NCBI GenBank assembly: GCA_027604685.1
Contig: JADHYX010000101.1
Coordinates: 2,246-60,593 of the forward strand
Direction of reading: 5' to 3'
Length of the DNA stretch: 58,348 bases
From: Lobulomyces angularis
Taxonomy: Eukaryota; Chytridiomycota; Chytridiomycetes; Lobulomycetales; Lobulomycetaceae
The position numbers were made by a program, and so were the translations under genes. Shown here in pieces: positions 45,311 to 55,476 of the stretch. Below the pieces are notes generated by a model. The model made no database searches, was not told the origin of the DNA, and was given only the letters and a program-made list of their open reading frames with translations. Each line of letters opens with the position of its first letter. Position 1 is the first letter of the stretch.

Positions 45311-45874
45311 TTGTTTTTTATGTGATCTTTCCACTCTTATATTTTTTAGCTATTTTTATATTATTGTGTTACAAGGCAGACAAGAAAAAAATTTTTCCAG
45401 TTTTTATAAAAATAGAAAAAACACTCGAATTTTTAATAGGATAAAAAAAAAAAAAATGAACAAAAAAATTAAAAAAAAATTTTTTTTTAATTTTAAAATC
45501 TGGTCTCATTCACACTTAATTTATTTATTTTAAAAAGTTTTTACAAAGCAACAAGATTTTAATTAATATCATAAAGGACATCTCCATTGATAGATTCCTT
45601 TAAGATATTTACATCTTTTCCATATTAAAGAAGAAAAAAAGATTAAAAAATAATAAATTTTAGGCTTTTGTTTTATGTATTTTTTTAGTTTTTATCTATT
45701 AGATCTTTTAGTAGTATTTATCACTATTATCCATTTTAAGGCGTTGACTGGTTGAATTGTTTGGCAGCTTCTATGTTATTTCAATACAAATAATTTGAAA
45801 CTCTAAAACTGATTCAGTTTAATAGTTAAAAAGTGCAGAAATTAAGATAAATTCCTAATTCATTTTTTTTTTTT
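45311..45874. other. Spacer between tandem membrane-protein genes
   Basis: AT-rich. A minus-strand open stretch ending at 45562 reads KDVNILKESINGDVLYDIN then a stop; it could be the tail of a lost third copy or chance. Otherwise nothing is supported. Confidence 0.3.
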
Positions 45875-46482
45875 TTAAACAGCAGCTGTATTGTTAATAT
45901 CGGGTGTTTCCTTTTGAAGTTTTAAAATTGAAAATCGATAAAATAATAAAGGTGTTACTAAACAGAGATCTTTGAACAAAAAAAATTTAAAATATTTATA
46001 AATTTGTCATTACCAGTTATTAAATTGAATGTCACTTGAATCCAGCCTCTTGCTACACTGTAGTGAAACACAAAATACACTAAAACAAAAAATCTTACAA
46101 CGTGGCTACAATTACAAAAATTAAAAAATTGGTTATAGTTAAAATGCAAAATTTAAAAGTTCAAGCTTTGTTGTATCTTACATTATTACTAGAAATAAAA
46201 TTAGCCACTTCACAACTGAGAATTTTTTTTTTGAAATAAAATAAAACAAGATTATTGAAGATGAAATAAAAAATAAAGATATTAGCATTGATAAGGAATT
46301 TGATGTCTTATTTATTTTGGTCAAAATTAGTCCCTAAGAGCCAGTGAAGAAAAGTTAAATAGGTAATTCAAAATAATTGTTACCATCAATTCCCATGTTG
46401 CTAATATAGAACAGGAAATTAGCGAAGTAATTTGCAGTTGCAGAATATATAGAATTTTATGTTTAATGTCCTTAACTTTCAT
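45875..46482 (-). CDS. Small polytopic membrane protein, tandem copy B
   Basis: Starts at ATG 46482 (MKVKDIKHKILYILQLQITS); exon 1 ends at about 46384 with a GTAACA donor. Inferred later exons read CEVANFISSNN (about 46215-46180), then VVRFFVLVYFVFHYSVARG followed by WIQVTFNLIT (46110-46017), and finally VTPLLFYRFSILKLQKETPD to a stop at 45875. Layout and hydrophobic pattern parallel copy A, with LISCSILATWELM matching LVLSTSAERD in position. The second exon seems shortened relative to copy A, so this copy could be degenerating or mis-modelled. Confidence 0.42.
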
Positions 46483-47300
46483 AGTTTTTTATTTGCTTGA
46501 AGTTTATTTTTTTTTTGTTAAAAAAAAAAATAAAAAAATAGGAACAATAGTAAAACATTTAAAATACCATTCTAAACAAATCATAAAGGAATTTATATAA
46601 AAAACTGAAATATTTAAAATAAAAGTGCTAGATTATGATATAAATAATTGTAGAAAAGAATAAAGATTTTTCGGTTTTTTTTTTTAAGAAATTAACAACA
46701 CATGAACTAGTTACAAAGATCTGTAAAAGTAAAACGGAACACTAACTCAAGAATAACTGAAAGGATTTGTCTAGCAAATGTAAAAATTTTGGAATCTAAA
46801 AACTTATTTACCTTAAGGTTGAATTTGTTTAAAAAAGATATTTCTGGGTATTGAAAAAAAATGGTACAATCCTCCCCATCATCCTAGTATCTTCATCTTC
46901 ATCATCCTAGTGGTACTACACCGACTGACATAAGCTTTTGAATTAGCTTTAAACCATTTTTTTTGGAATTGCTAAAGGTTGTAATATTTTTGTTAATCCT
47001 TTTTCCAAATTTAACTTTTCAACAATTTTAATTAAAATCCTAAAAAATAAAAAAAATTATTTTTAACATACTAAAGATTAAAAAATGACAACTTACACCC
47101 ATAAAACTTCTTTTCAAAAAGCATTCCATGGAACTCAACTCCATCTAGATCTACTACAGTCTTTGTAGGTAAAGTGCGATAACATCTTCATCCACACAAG
47201 CCACTTTACAAAGTTTTATCTTTTAAACTGTCCACTTCCTGATCAACTACTTTTACATAAGATGCTTTTCAAGTTATTGCATCAGAGTTAAACATCTGAT
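46483..47300. other. AT-rich region with weak coding-like fragments
   Basis: Contains an imperfect direct repeat, catcatcctagt, at about 46877 and 46903. On the minus strand at about 47195-46960, two stretches (LPTKTVVDLDGVEFHGMLFE and RILIKIVEKLNLEKGLTKIL) can be joined through a GT...TTTTAG intron to a stop. No start or family is evident, so no gene is called. This region would contain the upstream flank of the Fanzor relic. Confidence 0.3.
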
Positions 47301-47304
47301 AGCA

Positions 47305-49020
47305 GCATATCTAGGAGTGGTGGTGTTAGAAAAGTTTTGGTTGAACATTTTTTACCTTTTATTAAATCGTATAAAGAATTGATTCATTATGATAGAGAAG
47401 GTATTAAACATTTTCAACAACTTGCAACCTACATGTCTGAAACATTTGAAATCAATATTAAAGGTAAACTAGATGGGTGAAAATAAATTAATTTTTTTGT
47501 TAGTTAATGTGCAAAGAAATTTTGTAAAAAAGATTAAAACTTTAATTACTGAAATTTTTGTTAAACGAAATCTTCAACTTTTTCAGTATTCCAAGTGGTT
47601 TACAAGAGGAAGAACGTCAACAACTTAAATGGGAAAGAAAAAAAAATTTAAAGGAAACTGCAAAAGTTGTTCGTTCCGCAATTTTTGACAACAGTCCATT
47701 ACCAGAAAACTTTCAAATAGAGGATCAAGATCTTGTGGGCCACATCTTGGCTATACTCCCCGAAAAAATCAGTGCGAAAGGCATACCTTACGATATAACC
47801 ATTCGACCATAAGCTTATTTAAATTCATATATTCAGTTGAGTTATTTGTTTGAACGATATTTTTTAAAACCGTTTAATGCCATTCCACTGTCGACTTCCA
47901 CCGATCCACGTTACTTAATTCTTGATACTAATATGGTTTTAAACCAAATTTGGGAATTACTCAACCAACAGAAATCAACGAAGAGACAAAACCAGAATAT
48001 TGGTCTCAAGTTTTTAACCTGATTAATAAAGCTTATAAAAGGAAAAGAGGCGAAAAAAATGAATTGTCATTTACTGGAATGATTAGAACAGATTTAGTTG
48101 GCGTCTCAATTAATATTGGTCCACCTACAACAAAAGGTCGAAGGGTAATATAATCTTTAATTATTTTTTTTTTTAAGTTTTTTTAAAGGAAACGAAAAAA
48201 ATTAGATTGAATGCCCCTAGTAGAGAAGTTTATATAGAAAGAAACACTGCAGGTTTAATCAAATAAATTTTTGTTGTGATAGATCCCAATAAGAGAGATC
48301 TTTTGTATTGCCTTGGTTTAAATAATCAAAAACTTCGTTATACCCAGCCTCAACGAGAAATGGACACAAGGTAAAAAAGTATAGAAAAATTCGAGAAGAG
48401 TTGACAACAATTGCAGGAATAAATTCAATACGAATGAATGTTACCGTACCCCACACCACCTGCGACCCAATAGCCTTTAATATCCATCTCCGAACATTTA
48501 AAAAGAAAGATTTTATGGAAAAGGAATTTTTAGAAAACTTCCTTTTAATACTTTTATTAATACTAAAAAATCAGAAGAAAAATTTATAAAAAGAATTGAA
48601 GGTTCATATGGAGATGGAAGGCAAACAACAGTAATTATTGGGGATTGGGATTCAGGTGGGAACACACTAGTAGGTCAAGTAACTACTAAGGGGAAAGGTT
48701 TTAGAGAGATGTTTTGACGAGGAGGTTTTGATGTTATGTTACTAGACGAATACAAGACTTCAAAGGTCTGTCCCGGTTGTCATGGAGAAACTTTTGAAAC
48801 CTTTAAAAGGAGAACGAATCCCAAACCTTGGAAAATTGATGAGATAAGCGTTCATGGTTTGCTGCGCTGCCAAAGTAAAGTTTGTCAACAATCATGTGGT
48901 CACCCATCAAGGCTATGGAATAGGGATGGTGTTGCTACCTTGAACCAGAAATCAATAGTTGAATCTATGACAGCTAGTGATGGTCGTCCTAATAAATTCC
49001 AAAGGACTCTTCCTGAATAG
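47305..49020 (+). pseudogene. Fanzor (eukaryotic TnpB-like RNA-guided nuclease), disrupted
   Basis: Fanzors are transposon-encoded relatives of TnpB with a split RuvC nuclease. N-terminal helical sequence (GGVRKVLVEHFLPFIKSYKE, VNVQRNFVKKIKTLITEIF) leads to IFVVIDPNKRDLLYC (RuvC-I aspartate, about 48275) and then LRYTQPQREMDTR and KKYRKIREEL. Next come VIIGDWDSGG, DVMLLDEYKTSKVCPGCHG (RuvC-II glutamate plus the first zinc-knuckle CxxC, about 48730), LLRCQSKVC and LWNRDGVATLN (RuvC-III aspartate, about 48925). The gene is broken: TAA after TIRP (47810), a frameshift near 47950, TAA before IFVVID (48265), TAA in DTR*KKY (48373), another frameshift near 48590 and TGA in MF*RGGF (48716). Some breaks may be introns, but several cannot be. 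All three catalytic acidic residues and the zinc ligands survive, so inactivation is probably recent. Confidence 0.8.
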
Positions 49021-50052
49021 ATTTCGCTACTTTTATCCAAATGGTGTGTAAGCAGGTAAATTCTCTTGTGTCATGTCAAATTTTATTTTTAGGTGTAAAA
49101 AAACATTTTGCCCAAGCACTACTAAAGGCAGCAAAAAAAATTGCTAATCCAATCCAAAGCAAACATTGAGTATATTATGGGTTTTCTAAAACTTAACACT
49201 CTATTTCAGTGTTCGTTACGATCTTTCCAGAGTTTTTGGAATTTTTCCTGCTTTCCGTCCATCAAAAAGCAAGTTCAACCTCTCTACATAAATCAATACC
49301 TGGTCAACATCATTGTAATATTGAATGCAACTTATTAGGTGTTCTAGTCTGTCTTTTGTTTCCCAATTCTTACCGAATTCGCTAAAATGGGATATATCTT
49401 ATAAATACAACAGGAGTTCCTCCAACGATGTTGAACATTATAGCCTGCTCATCTCTGCAGATGTAAACTCTTTTGTGCCTTTTTTATTACCATAAAGTAT
49501 GTTATTGACCATAAAGGTAAAAGTATCAAAGGGGTTATTAATGCTTGTGCCATTGGTAAAAAAATGCTATTGAGCAGTAACTTCACATACACTTTAGAAT
49601 ATTCCTTGGCTAATTTATAACTTTGGATATTAATTAGTAGTTTATTCTATTTTTTTGTAATCAACCGAAAAATCCAAACAACACGCTGACATATACGCCA
49701 ACAAAAATTCAAAAGGTCTAAAGAAAATTTTCAAAAACAATTAACGAATGAAGTTGTACTTTAATGATATTTTTTTATTTAATTTACAATATCGGTTTTT
49801 CTCTCTTTTCATTTTATGAAAAAAATATATTTGGTGGAAATCTTAGTGCAAATAGTTATAATGTAGTTTTAATAAGAATTCTGGGTTAGTTTATTACTGC
49901 AGTTCTTTTAATGGTTTTATACTACGTAGAAAATATACAGCAATGTAAAATAAATTTTGTCAAAGATATTTTTTATATTAGAAAATTGTTTAATATTAAA
50001 AAAGAATAAAAAAAAAATGATTGTAAAAGTAGTATATATTAAATTTTTTTTT
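49021..50052. other. Region 3' of the Fanzor relic with minus-strand coding debris
   Basis: Minus-strand fragments at about 49700-49180 read RPFEFLLAYMSACCLDFS, NNILYGNKKGTKEFTSAEMS, then after stops FGKNWETKDRLEHLISCIQY and FDGRKAGKIPKTLERS. They look like a dead ORF, perhaps from another mobile element, but no family could be named. The remainder (49740-50050) is AT-rich and featureless. No clear terminal inverted repeats matching the 46.5-47.3 kb side were found by eye. Confidence 0.35.
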
Positions 50053-51800
50053 TTATTCTTGTAGAGCATGATTTGCTTTTAACCAGTTTTCTAATTCCTT
50101 TAATTTATTCAAGTCCAATTCATCCAAACTCTGCAAAATTAAATTTTTCGATTTCTCTATTTCAATTAAACTTAAAAATTTATTATCCTCTTTAACATCA
50201 TTACAAGTTGAATTATCTTCACTTTTTGAAATACTTTTTAAGGAATTATTTCCTGTTTCGATATTTTCGTAAGGTTTATTCTCTTCAACAGTTCTAATTT
50301 TTTCAGGTAAGGCATCTTTCGTTATTCCTAAAACCTGAAAAGGATTTGGTAGCAGACCTTCCTTAGATTTGAGTTCTTTATTTGGAATTTTCCCAATTTT
50401 TTCTTCTTCTGAAAAAAATCTTTAGTAATTAATAAAAATCCTAAATTTTCTCAGTTACCATTTTTTCTTTTTTCAGCAGTACTCTCTTTATGAAAGTCAT
50501 CTCCACTTTGATTATCTTCAAATAATTTTTTAGTTGAAGTATTTACTTTTTTTGTTATTTTTTTTCCAACACTTTTTTTTGAAACTTCTTTTATGTCAGA
50601 ATTTTGACTTTTTGATCCTAAGAGTTTCTGAGAACTACTTCTTAGCTTAACTTTACTACATGAAATTTTATTCATTGATTCCTCTACTCCTTTCCTTGTA
50701 AGTTTTTTCTTTGTTATTTTTTCTTCTAAGGTAGAATTGCTGTTTAATTTGTTTTCGCCAACTCTATAGAAAATAATTTAAAAAAAAAAAAAAAAAATTG
50801 TTAAATTACAATGTAGAGGAACTTGATTTTTTTCTTAGAAAATGAGTATGCAACTTGACTGGGGGTGAAATTTCTGTCGTCTTTATACTTTTAGAACTAT
50901 CTACAACCTTTATACTTTTTAAAGGTTGATTACTCCCAAAAGGAGGAGGTTTTTTTTTAATATTATTATTATTACTACGTTTGTTGGAATTTCCTAATAA
51001 GTTATTTTTTTTTAATAAATTGTTTTCTTCATTTTTTAAGTTTGCTGGCTTTAATGGTTGCTTTGAAACTTGATACAGCCTGGAAACAACAGTAGGATCT
51101 TTCTGCATAAAAAAGTAATGAAAAAAAAAACTCTTCCGTGTTTAATTCACCTTTTTTTCCAGTTTCGAGTCGGTAAATTCAACGGAATTTTTTCTTATTA
51201 AATTACTGTTAAATGTTGTGGGGGACTAATATTTTTTTTAATGGTTTTAAAAAATAAAATAAATTAAAAATTGTATTTTTTTTTATAACCTTATTTTCGT
51301 CAGTTGAATTTGCATAATTTAAATCAATCAAAACTCTCCCAACTTTTCTTGTAGTTTCAATTTGTTTTAATTTTTTTGGTGTCAAAGTTTTATAACTTTC
51401 AATACTGGTTCTCAAAACATTAGCTTGTTTAGTTTGTCGATCAAAGTATTCTGAAAAAAAATTTCATTTTATCAAGAAAAAAGAAAAAAAAAAAGTTGTG
51501 GTTTAAAAAAATTAATAAAAAGCAACCTTGCATCTGTTTTTGTAGTTTAAGAAGATCTTTAATATCTTCATCTCCTTCCTTCAACAAATTTTTACACTGT
51601 ACTCTTTCTGCACCATTGTAGATAGAACTTCTCCTACCATTGTTTCATAGTTTTTTAGTTTTGTAAACTGATTCAATATTTATTCTTTACCTCAACGGAA
51701 GAGTCTGTGTGGTGTTGGTTGGATTCTTCTTATCAAGCGCCAGTGTATTGTCTGAGTTTAGTATATCGCTTAATGTACTAGTGCTTGCTACAAAATCCAT
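50053..51800 (-). CDS. Uncharacterised basic, low-complexity protein
   Basis: Starts at ATG 51800 (MDFVASTSTLSDILNSDNTL). Exon 1 ends near 51691. The next exon reads RSSIYNGAERVQCKNLLKEG then DEDIKDLLKLQKQM, followed by YFDRQTKQANVLRTSIESYK and TTRKVGRVLIDLNYANSTDE (51450-51290). Further exons are PTVVSRLYQVSKQPLKPA to about 50812, NKISCSKVKLRSSSQKLLGS (50675-50457), and a last exon (about 50410-50053) ending in a helical segment, LILQSLDELDLNKLKELENW. It is Ser/Lys/Asn-rich with a helical start and end. No domain is recognised. Intron boundaries are provisional but all use GT/AG. Confidence 0.5.
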
Positions 51801-52101
51801 AGGTAAATTTTTTTATTGAAGAATGACGAGGGTTTTACAAAAATTATTCATCTATTCAATTTTTTTTTTTTAATTTCTTGGTCAATAAAAGTTACTTTAT
51901 TTCACATTCCAAAAGATTATTTTTATTTCATTTTTTTTCTTTAGTAGGTGTTTTAGGACATTTTATAGAAAAAGCAAAAAAGTAAGAAAAAAAATTAATT
52001 TATTTTCATTGTAATCACTTCTGTAAAAAAAAAAAAAAGGAAAAGACTGTATCTTTATCAATATTTCTATAACACAATATAGTCTAAATAAAAAATTAAA
52101 C
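51801..52101. other. Intergenic spacer
   Basis: Lies between the start of the leftward basic-protein gene and the stop of the leftward DUF4360 gene. AT-rich with T- and A-runs. No feature beyond the presumed promoter and 3' UTR. Confidence 0.4.
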
Positions 52102-52781
52102 CTAACATTTTTTCCATTGGATTCCGTAGATTTGAGTGACTTTAGCATCAACAGAGTCAGTAGTGATAAGACCTTTCTTACCAGCTGGGGCAGTCAATCT
52201 GATTTGAGAGTTGATGTTGACATTGGCTTTAGCGTTACATTGAGACCAGACTAGGGTAGTTAAACCAAAGGTATCTCTGAGGGTGTAATCTCCGTTGTTT
52301 CTATAGTCAAAGTTGGTAATTTTGGATGCAGTTTCTGTAAATCCTTGGAAGTAGTAACTTGCTTTTTGTTGAGCAGTGACACCTTTATCAACTTGAACGA
52401 AACCTCTGTAGTCAATTGTAGCAAGGGAATATCTCCATCCTAAGAGAAACAGAAATAATAATAAAAAAAATAAAAAATAAATTTAATTGAATTACCTTGT
52501 GGTACGTTTAATTGAACGTTTATTTGACAGTTTTTACGGTTTTCAGTGATTGGGACATTTGGGCCAGCGCTGGCGATGTAAGAATCAAACAGAAGGGTAA
52601 TGGCGGTTGAGTCAGAGTTTAAGTTTTCAGAAACTGTTCCAGCAGGACAACCAGTACCTCCATAAGAAATTTTACCAATGGTTACTGAACCTATTGGTGG
52701 TTTATCTCCAGTAACAGGAACATCTGGCACTGCAACAGCGAGAGCAGTAGTTAAAAGAGTAGCAGCAGTAGCGAATTTCAT
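52102..52781 (-). CDS. Secreted DUF4360-domain protein
   Basis: Two exons (52781-52496, 52439-52102) encode 207 residues. A signal peptide (MKFATAATLLTTALAVAVPD) precedes the DUF4360 pattern: GTGCPAGTVSENLNSDSTA, LLFDSYIASAGP, ENRKNCQINVQLNVPQGWRY, ATIDYRGFVQVDKG, YYFQGF and a C-terminus ending IQGIQWKKC-like (YGIQWKKC) with a final cysteine. DUF4360 proteins are small secreted proteins found in fungi and some bacteria; their function is not established. Codon use is less AT-biased than in neighbouring genes, suggesting high expression. A TATA-like element lies about 65 bp upstream of the start. Confidence 0.88.
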
Positions 52782-52845
52782 TTTTATTTAATTAGTTGTT
52801 AAAGTATTGGTTGAACTTATAAAGAAACAGCTGGATTGCGCTTTG

Positions 52846-52854
52846 TATTTATAG
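52846..52854 (-). promoter_or_regulatory. Candidate TATA box of the DUF4360 gene
   Basis: On the minus strand the sequence is CTATAAATA, about 65 bp before the DUF4360 ATG at 52781. It stands out because the surrounding 60 bp are less AT-rich than most spacers here. Position and the gene's codon bias fit a strongly expressed TATA-type promoter. Confidence 0.5.
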
Positions 52855-55476
52855 CAAAAACTAGAGAACTGTAAAAATAGGGTCAAAAATTGAATGTACA
52901 CAAAACCACTAAATGTATCAAATGCGCAATAAGAAACAGAATCAATCAAACTGATTTTAGTAGTGTTTTCTTCCAACAGTAATGTTTAGGAGATAATTTG
53001 TGTAATTATTTTTTTTAACCTGAAAAAACGAGAAAAATCTGTGTGAATTTATAATATAATATAATCTTGTCCAAAAATACACATTTCTAATTTTCATAAC
53101 TTAAACCTGGTTAGAATAGTTAAGTGCTGGTAATTGAAAACTTTTGTGTATTATTAAAAAAAAGTGATATTTGAATTCATTTTTTTATTACTTATCTTGA
53201 ATAGCAACTTTTCTATAGTTGATAAATATATTGACTTGAATAGGAAATTTTTATTAAAAAACAAATAGTCAATACAATATTAATTTTTGTCCAGAAATAT
53301 GTGCTAGCTAATTGTTTTCCCACTCTGTACACCAGTAAGCATATAACAGGAATTTTCTTAACTCACCAGTAATATTTTTGTTTTTTTTGGAAGTAAGAAA
53401 CTAAACTTTCTTTACCTAACTTTAAAAATTTTTTTTTCATTAGCTTGTGTTTAACTTTGGGTGTTAAAAATAATGTTTTAATTCCAAATCTCTATGATGT
53501 ATATAAATAGTATATAATTATATTGAATTGAACAATGAATAATTTTTGTTTATATATTAGGGGTTAATATAAACATCACAAATATTAGTGATCCGCTAAT
53601 ATTTGTTTCATTATACTTAGGTATCACCAAAACCAGTATAGAGTAACAGATAACATAACAGTAACAGTGATATATATTTTTACTATATTTTTTGCAATTT
53701 TTTCTTTCTATTGAAAATGTATAGAAAAGGAGAGAAAAGGAAAGTTTCAAATTCTAAGAGTAAAAACTTTTACTAGATTTGATTTATACATAATTTTATC
53801 TAAAATTTTGCATTAAATTGAAAGGAATTTACGTTTAAAGATTAAAAAAAACATTAAGAAATATAAGTTCATTTTTTTTTCTTCTTTTTTTTACAAAAAA
53901 ATATTGACACAAAAATATTTTTTTCTTTCATTATTTACCTCCTAAAAAAATTTAAAATGCGTTGTGCAACTTTTTGCTTCCTTCTTGAATCCTTGTGTTC
54001 TGTAAATTTTCAATTGCGAAATATGTATCTTCTAATTTGTTTCTTTTATAATAATTATTCTAGTATAATATAAGATAATAAGAGTTAATAAAAGGGGATG
54101 AGAGGTAGTAAGTATACTTACTAGACTGTATATTTCAGTATTATTTCTCTACGGATCAGCCTATAGTCAGTCCAACAGTGTTTCCTCGCGTAGGCTGTTG
54201 AGTGTTGCAATTTAGAACTTAATTTCATTACATCATAAGCCGTAACAATGGGGTTGAGACAATCAGTATCATCTTCAAAATTGCCAGTAGTTAGTTTTTC
54301 AAAAAAAAAAAATTTATTTTGTCTTGGATATTTTACTGATATTGTATTAACTTTTTTGGTAAAGTTTTTACTTAGGTGTTATAATTGAGTGAAGCTATTC
54401 AATAAATATGTGGATCGCATAAGTATCAATTTTGCGGTAGTTGAAGTTGGACGTCTGTATCACAGTTGGATAAAGGCTTAGAGATTGGCAAATCAATATT
54501 TCAAAATGAAGTGATTTTTCCAATGAATAACAACAATATCTTATGAAAACTATCCGAAAACCTAATATTGTTCGTTACTTTAATTAATGCGTAGACTAAG
54601 TATAGTATATAAAGGTATGCAAGTATAATATATTAGAGGCTCTTAAGTATTACAGTGCTCTGGGTTTTAGACTGTTGGGCTTTCAAAAAAAACGTTTTGT
54701 CAAAAAAATTCAAAGTATCTGATTGAGTTAGAAATTTTAACTTTTGGTTGGAGGTCAACTTCACCTTCACCAAGGATTGATCTAATGAGAATGCAAGTAC
54801 ATCCTTCTTTGGGCAAAACATTATTTTGATGAATTTCCAAGTCGCCGTGTGTCATTTTTAATAATTTTTTAAGAAAAAAGCGTTTCGTGTGACATTATGG
54901 GTGTGTAGGGTATGTGCATCATTGAAAAAACTATGATAAAGAAGAATAAAAATAAGGCGTGAGTTCAACAATAACTTGGCTTTAGTTATATTAGCTTCTA
55001 TTCGTAAAGTCCCTGTTTCACACATTGAATGCCCTCTTAACATAGGTTGTTAAGGCAAATTCTTTGCAGTTTATCTCACTTACTTGCTCAAATAGGTTTG
55101 CTGCATCTAAAATTTTAATGTAGTTGTAATGCACTGGGACTCTGAACACAATCACTTTTTTACAACAAAGAGGTAAAAAATTAATTGTTTTAATTTGGTA
55201 TCTTTCTCTTTTTCTTAATTTTAAAAACAAAATCCCTCGCCTTTCTAGAAAACCCTAGCGCCATTTGCTCTTATAAATACTTCTAATTTTAACTTTTTTT
55301 TTTTTTTATTTTATCCTTGTTTTTTCTTTTTTTAATTTTTAATTTTTTATTATTTTTTCTTTTTTTAGTCTCTTTAAAGGTAATATATAATTTTGATTAA
55401 TATTTATAAACTTTTTATTAAATCAACCTACATTATAATCTCTAACCTCTGAAGCTTTACTTCTTTAAAATAAAAA
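52855..55476. other. Long intergenic region with short uninterpreted ORFs
   Basis: About 2.6 kb between the DUF4360 promoter and the antiporter start. Open minus-strand fragments include MTHGDLEIHQNNVLPKEGC (about 54856-54700) and a stretch at 55230-54960 (VIVFRVPVHYNYIKILDAAN, then a TGA and ETGTLRIEANITKAKLLLNS). Neither has splice partners or a recognised family. A plus-strand ATG at 54248 (MGLRQSVSSSKLP then GTAG) has no in-frame continuation. TATAAATA at 55272-55279 is a possible TATA box for the antiporter gene, about 200 bp from its ATG. No tRNA was recognised. Confidence 0.35.

Noticed and set aside
46870..46925. catcatcctagt direct repeat as a target-site duplication of the Fanzor element
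   Set aside because: The two copies are only about 26 bp apart and on the same side of the element, so they cannot flank it.
53550..53750. Minus-strand 66-residue ORF, MKLSFSLLFYTFSIERKN
   Set aside because: Starts with a signal-like segment but has no splice partners, no family and lies in an AT-rich spacer where such ORFs arise by chance.
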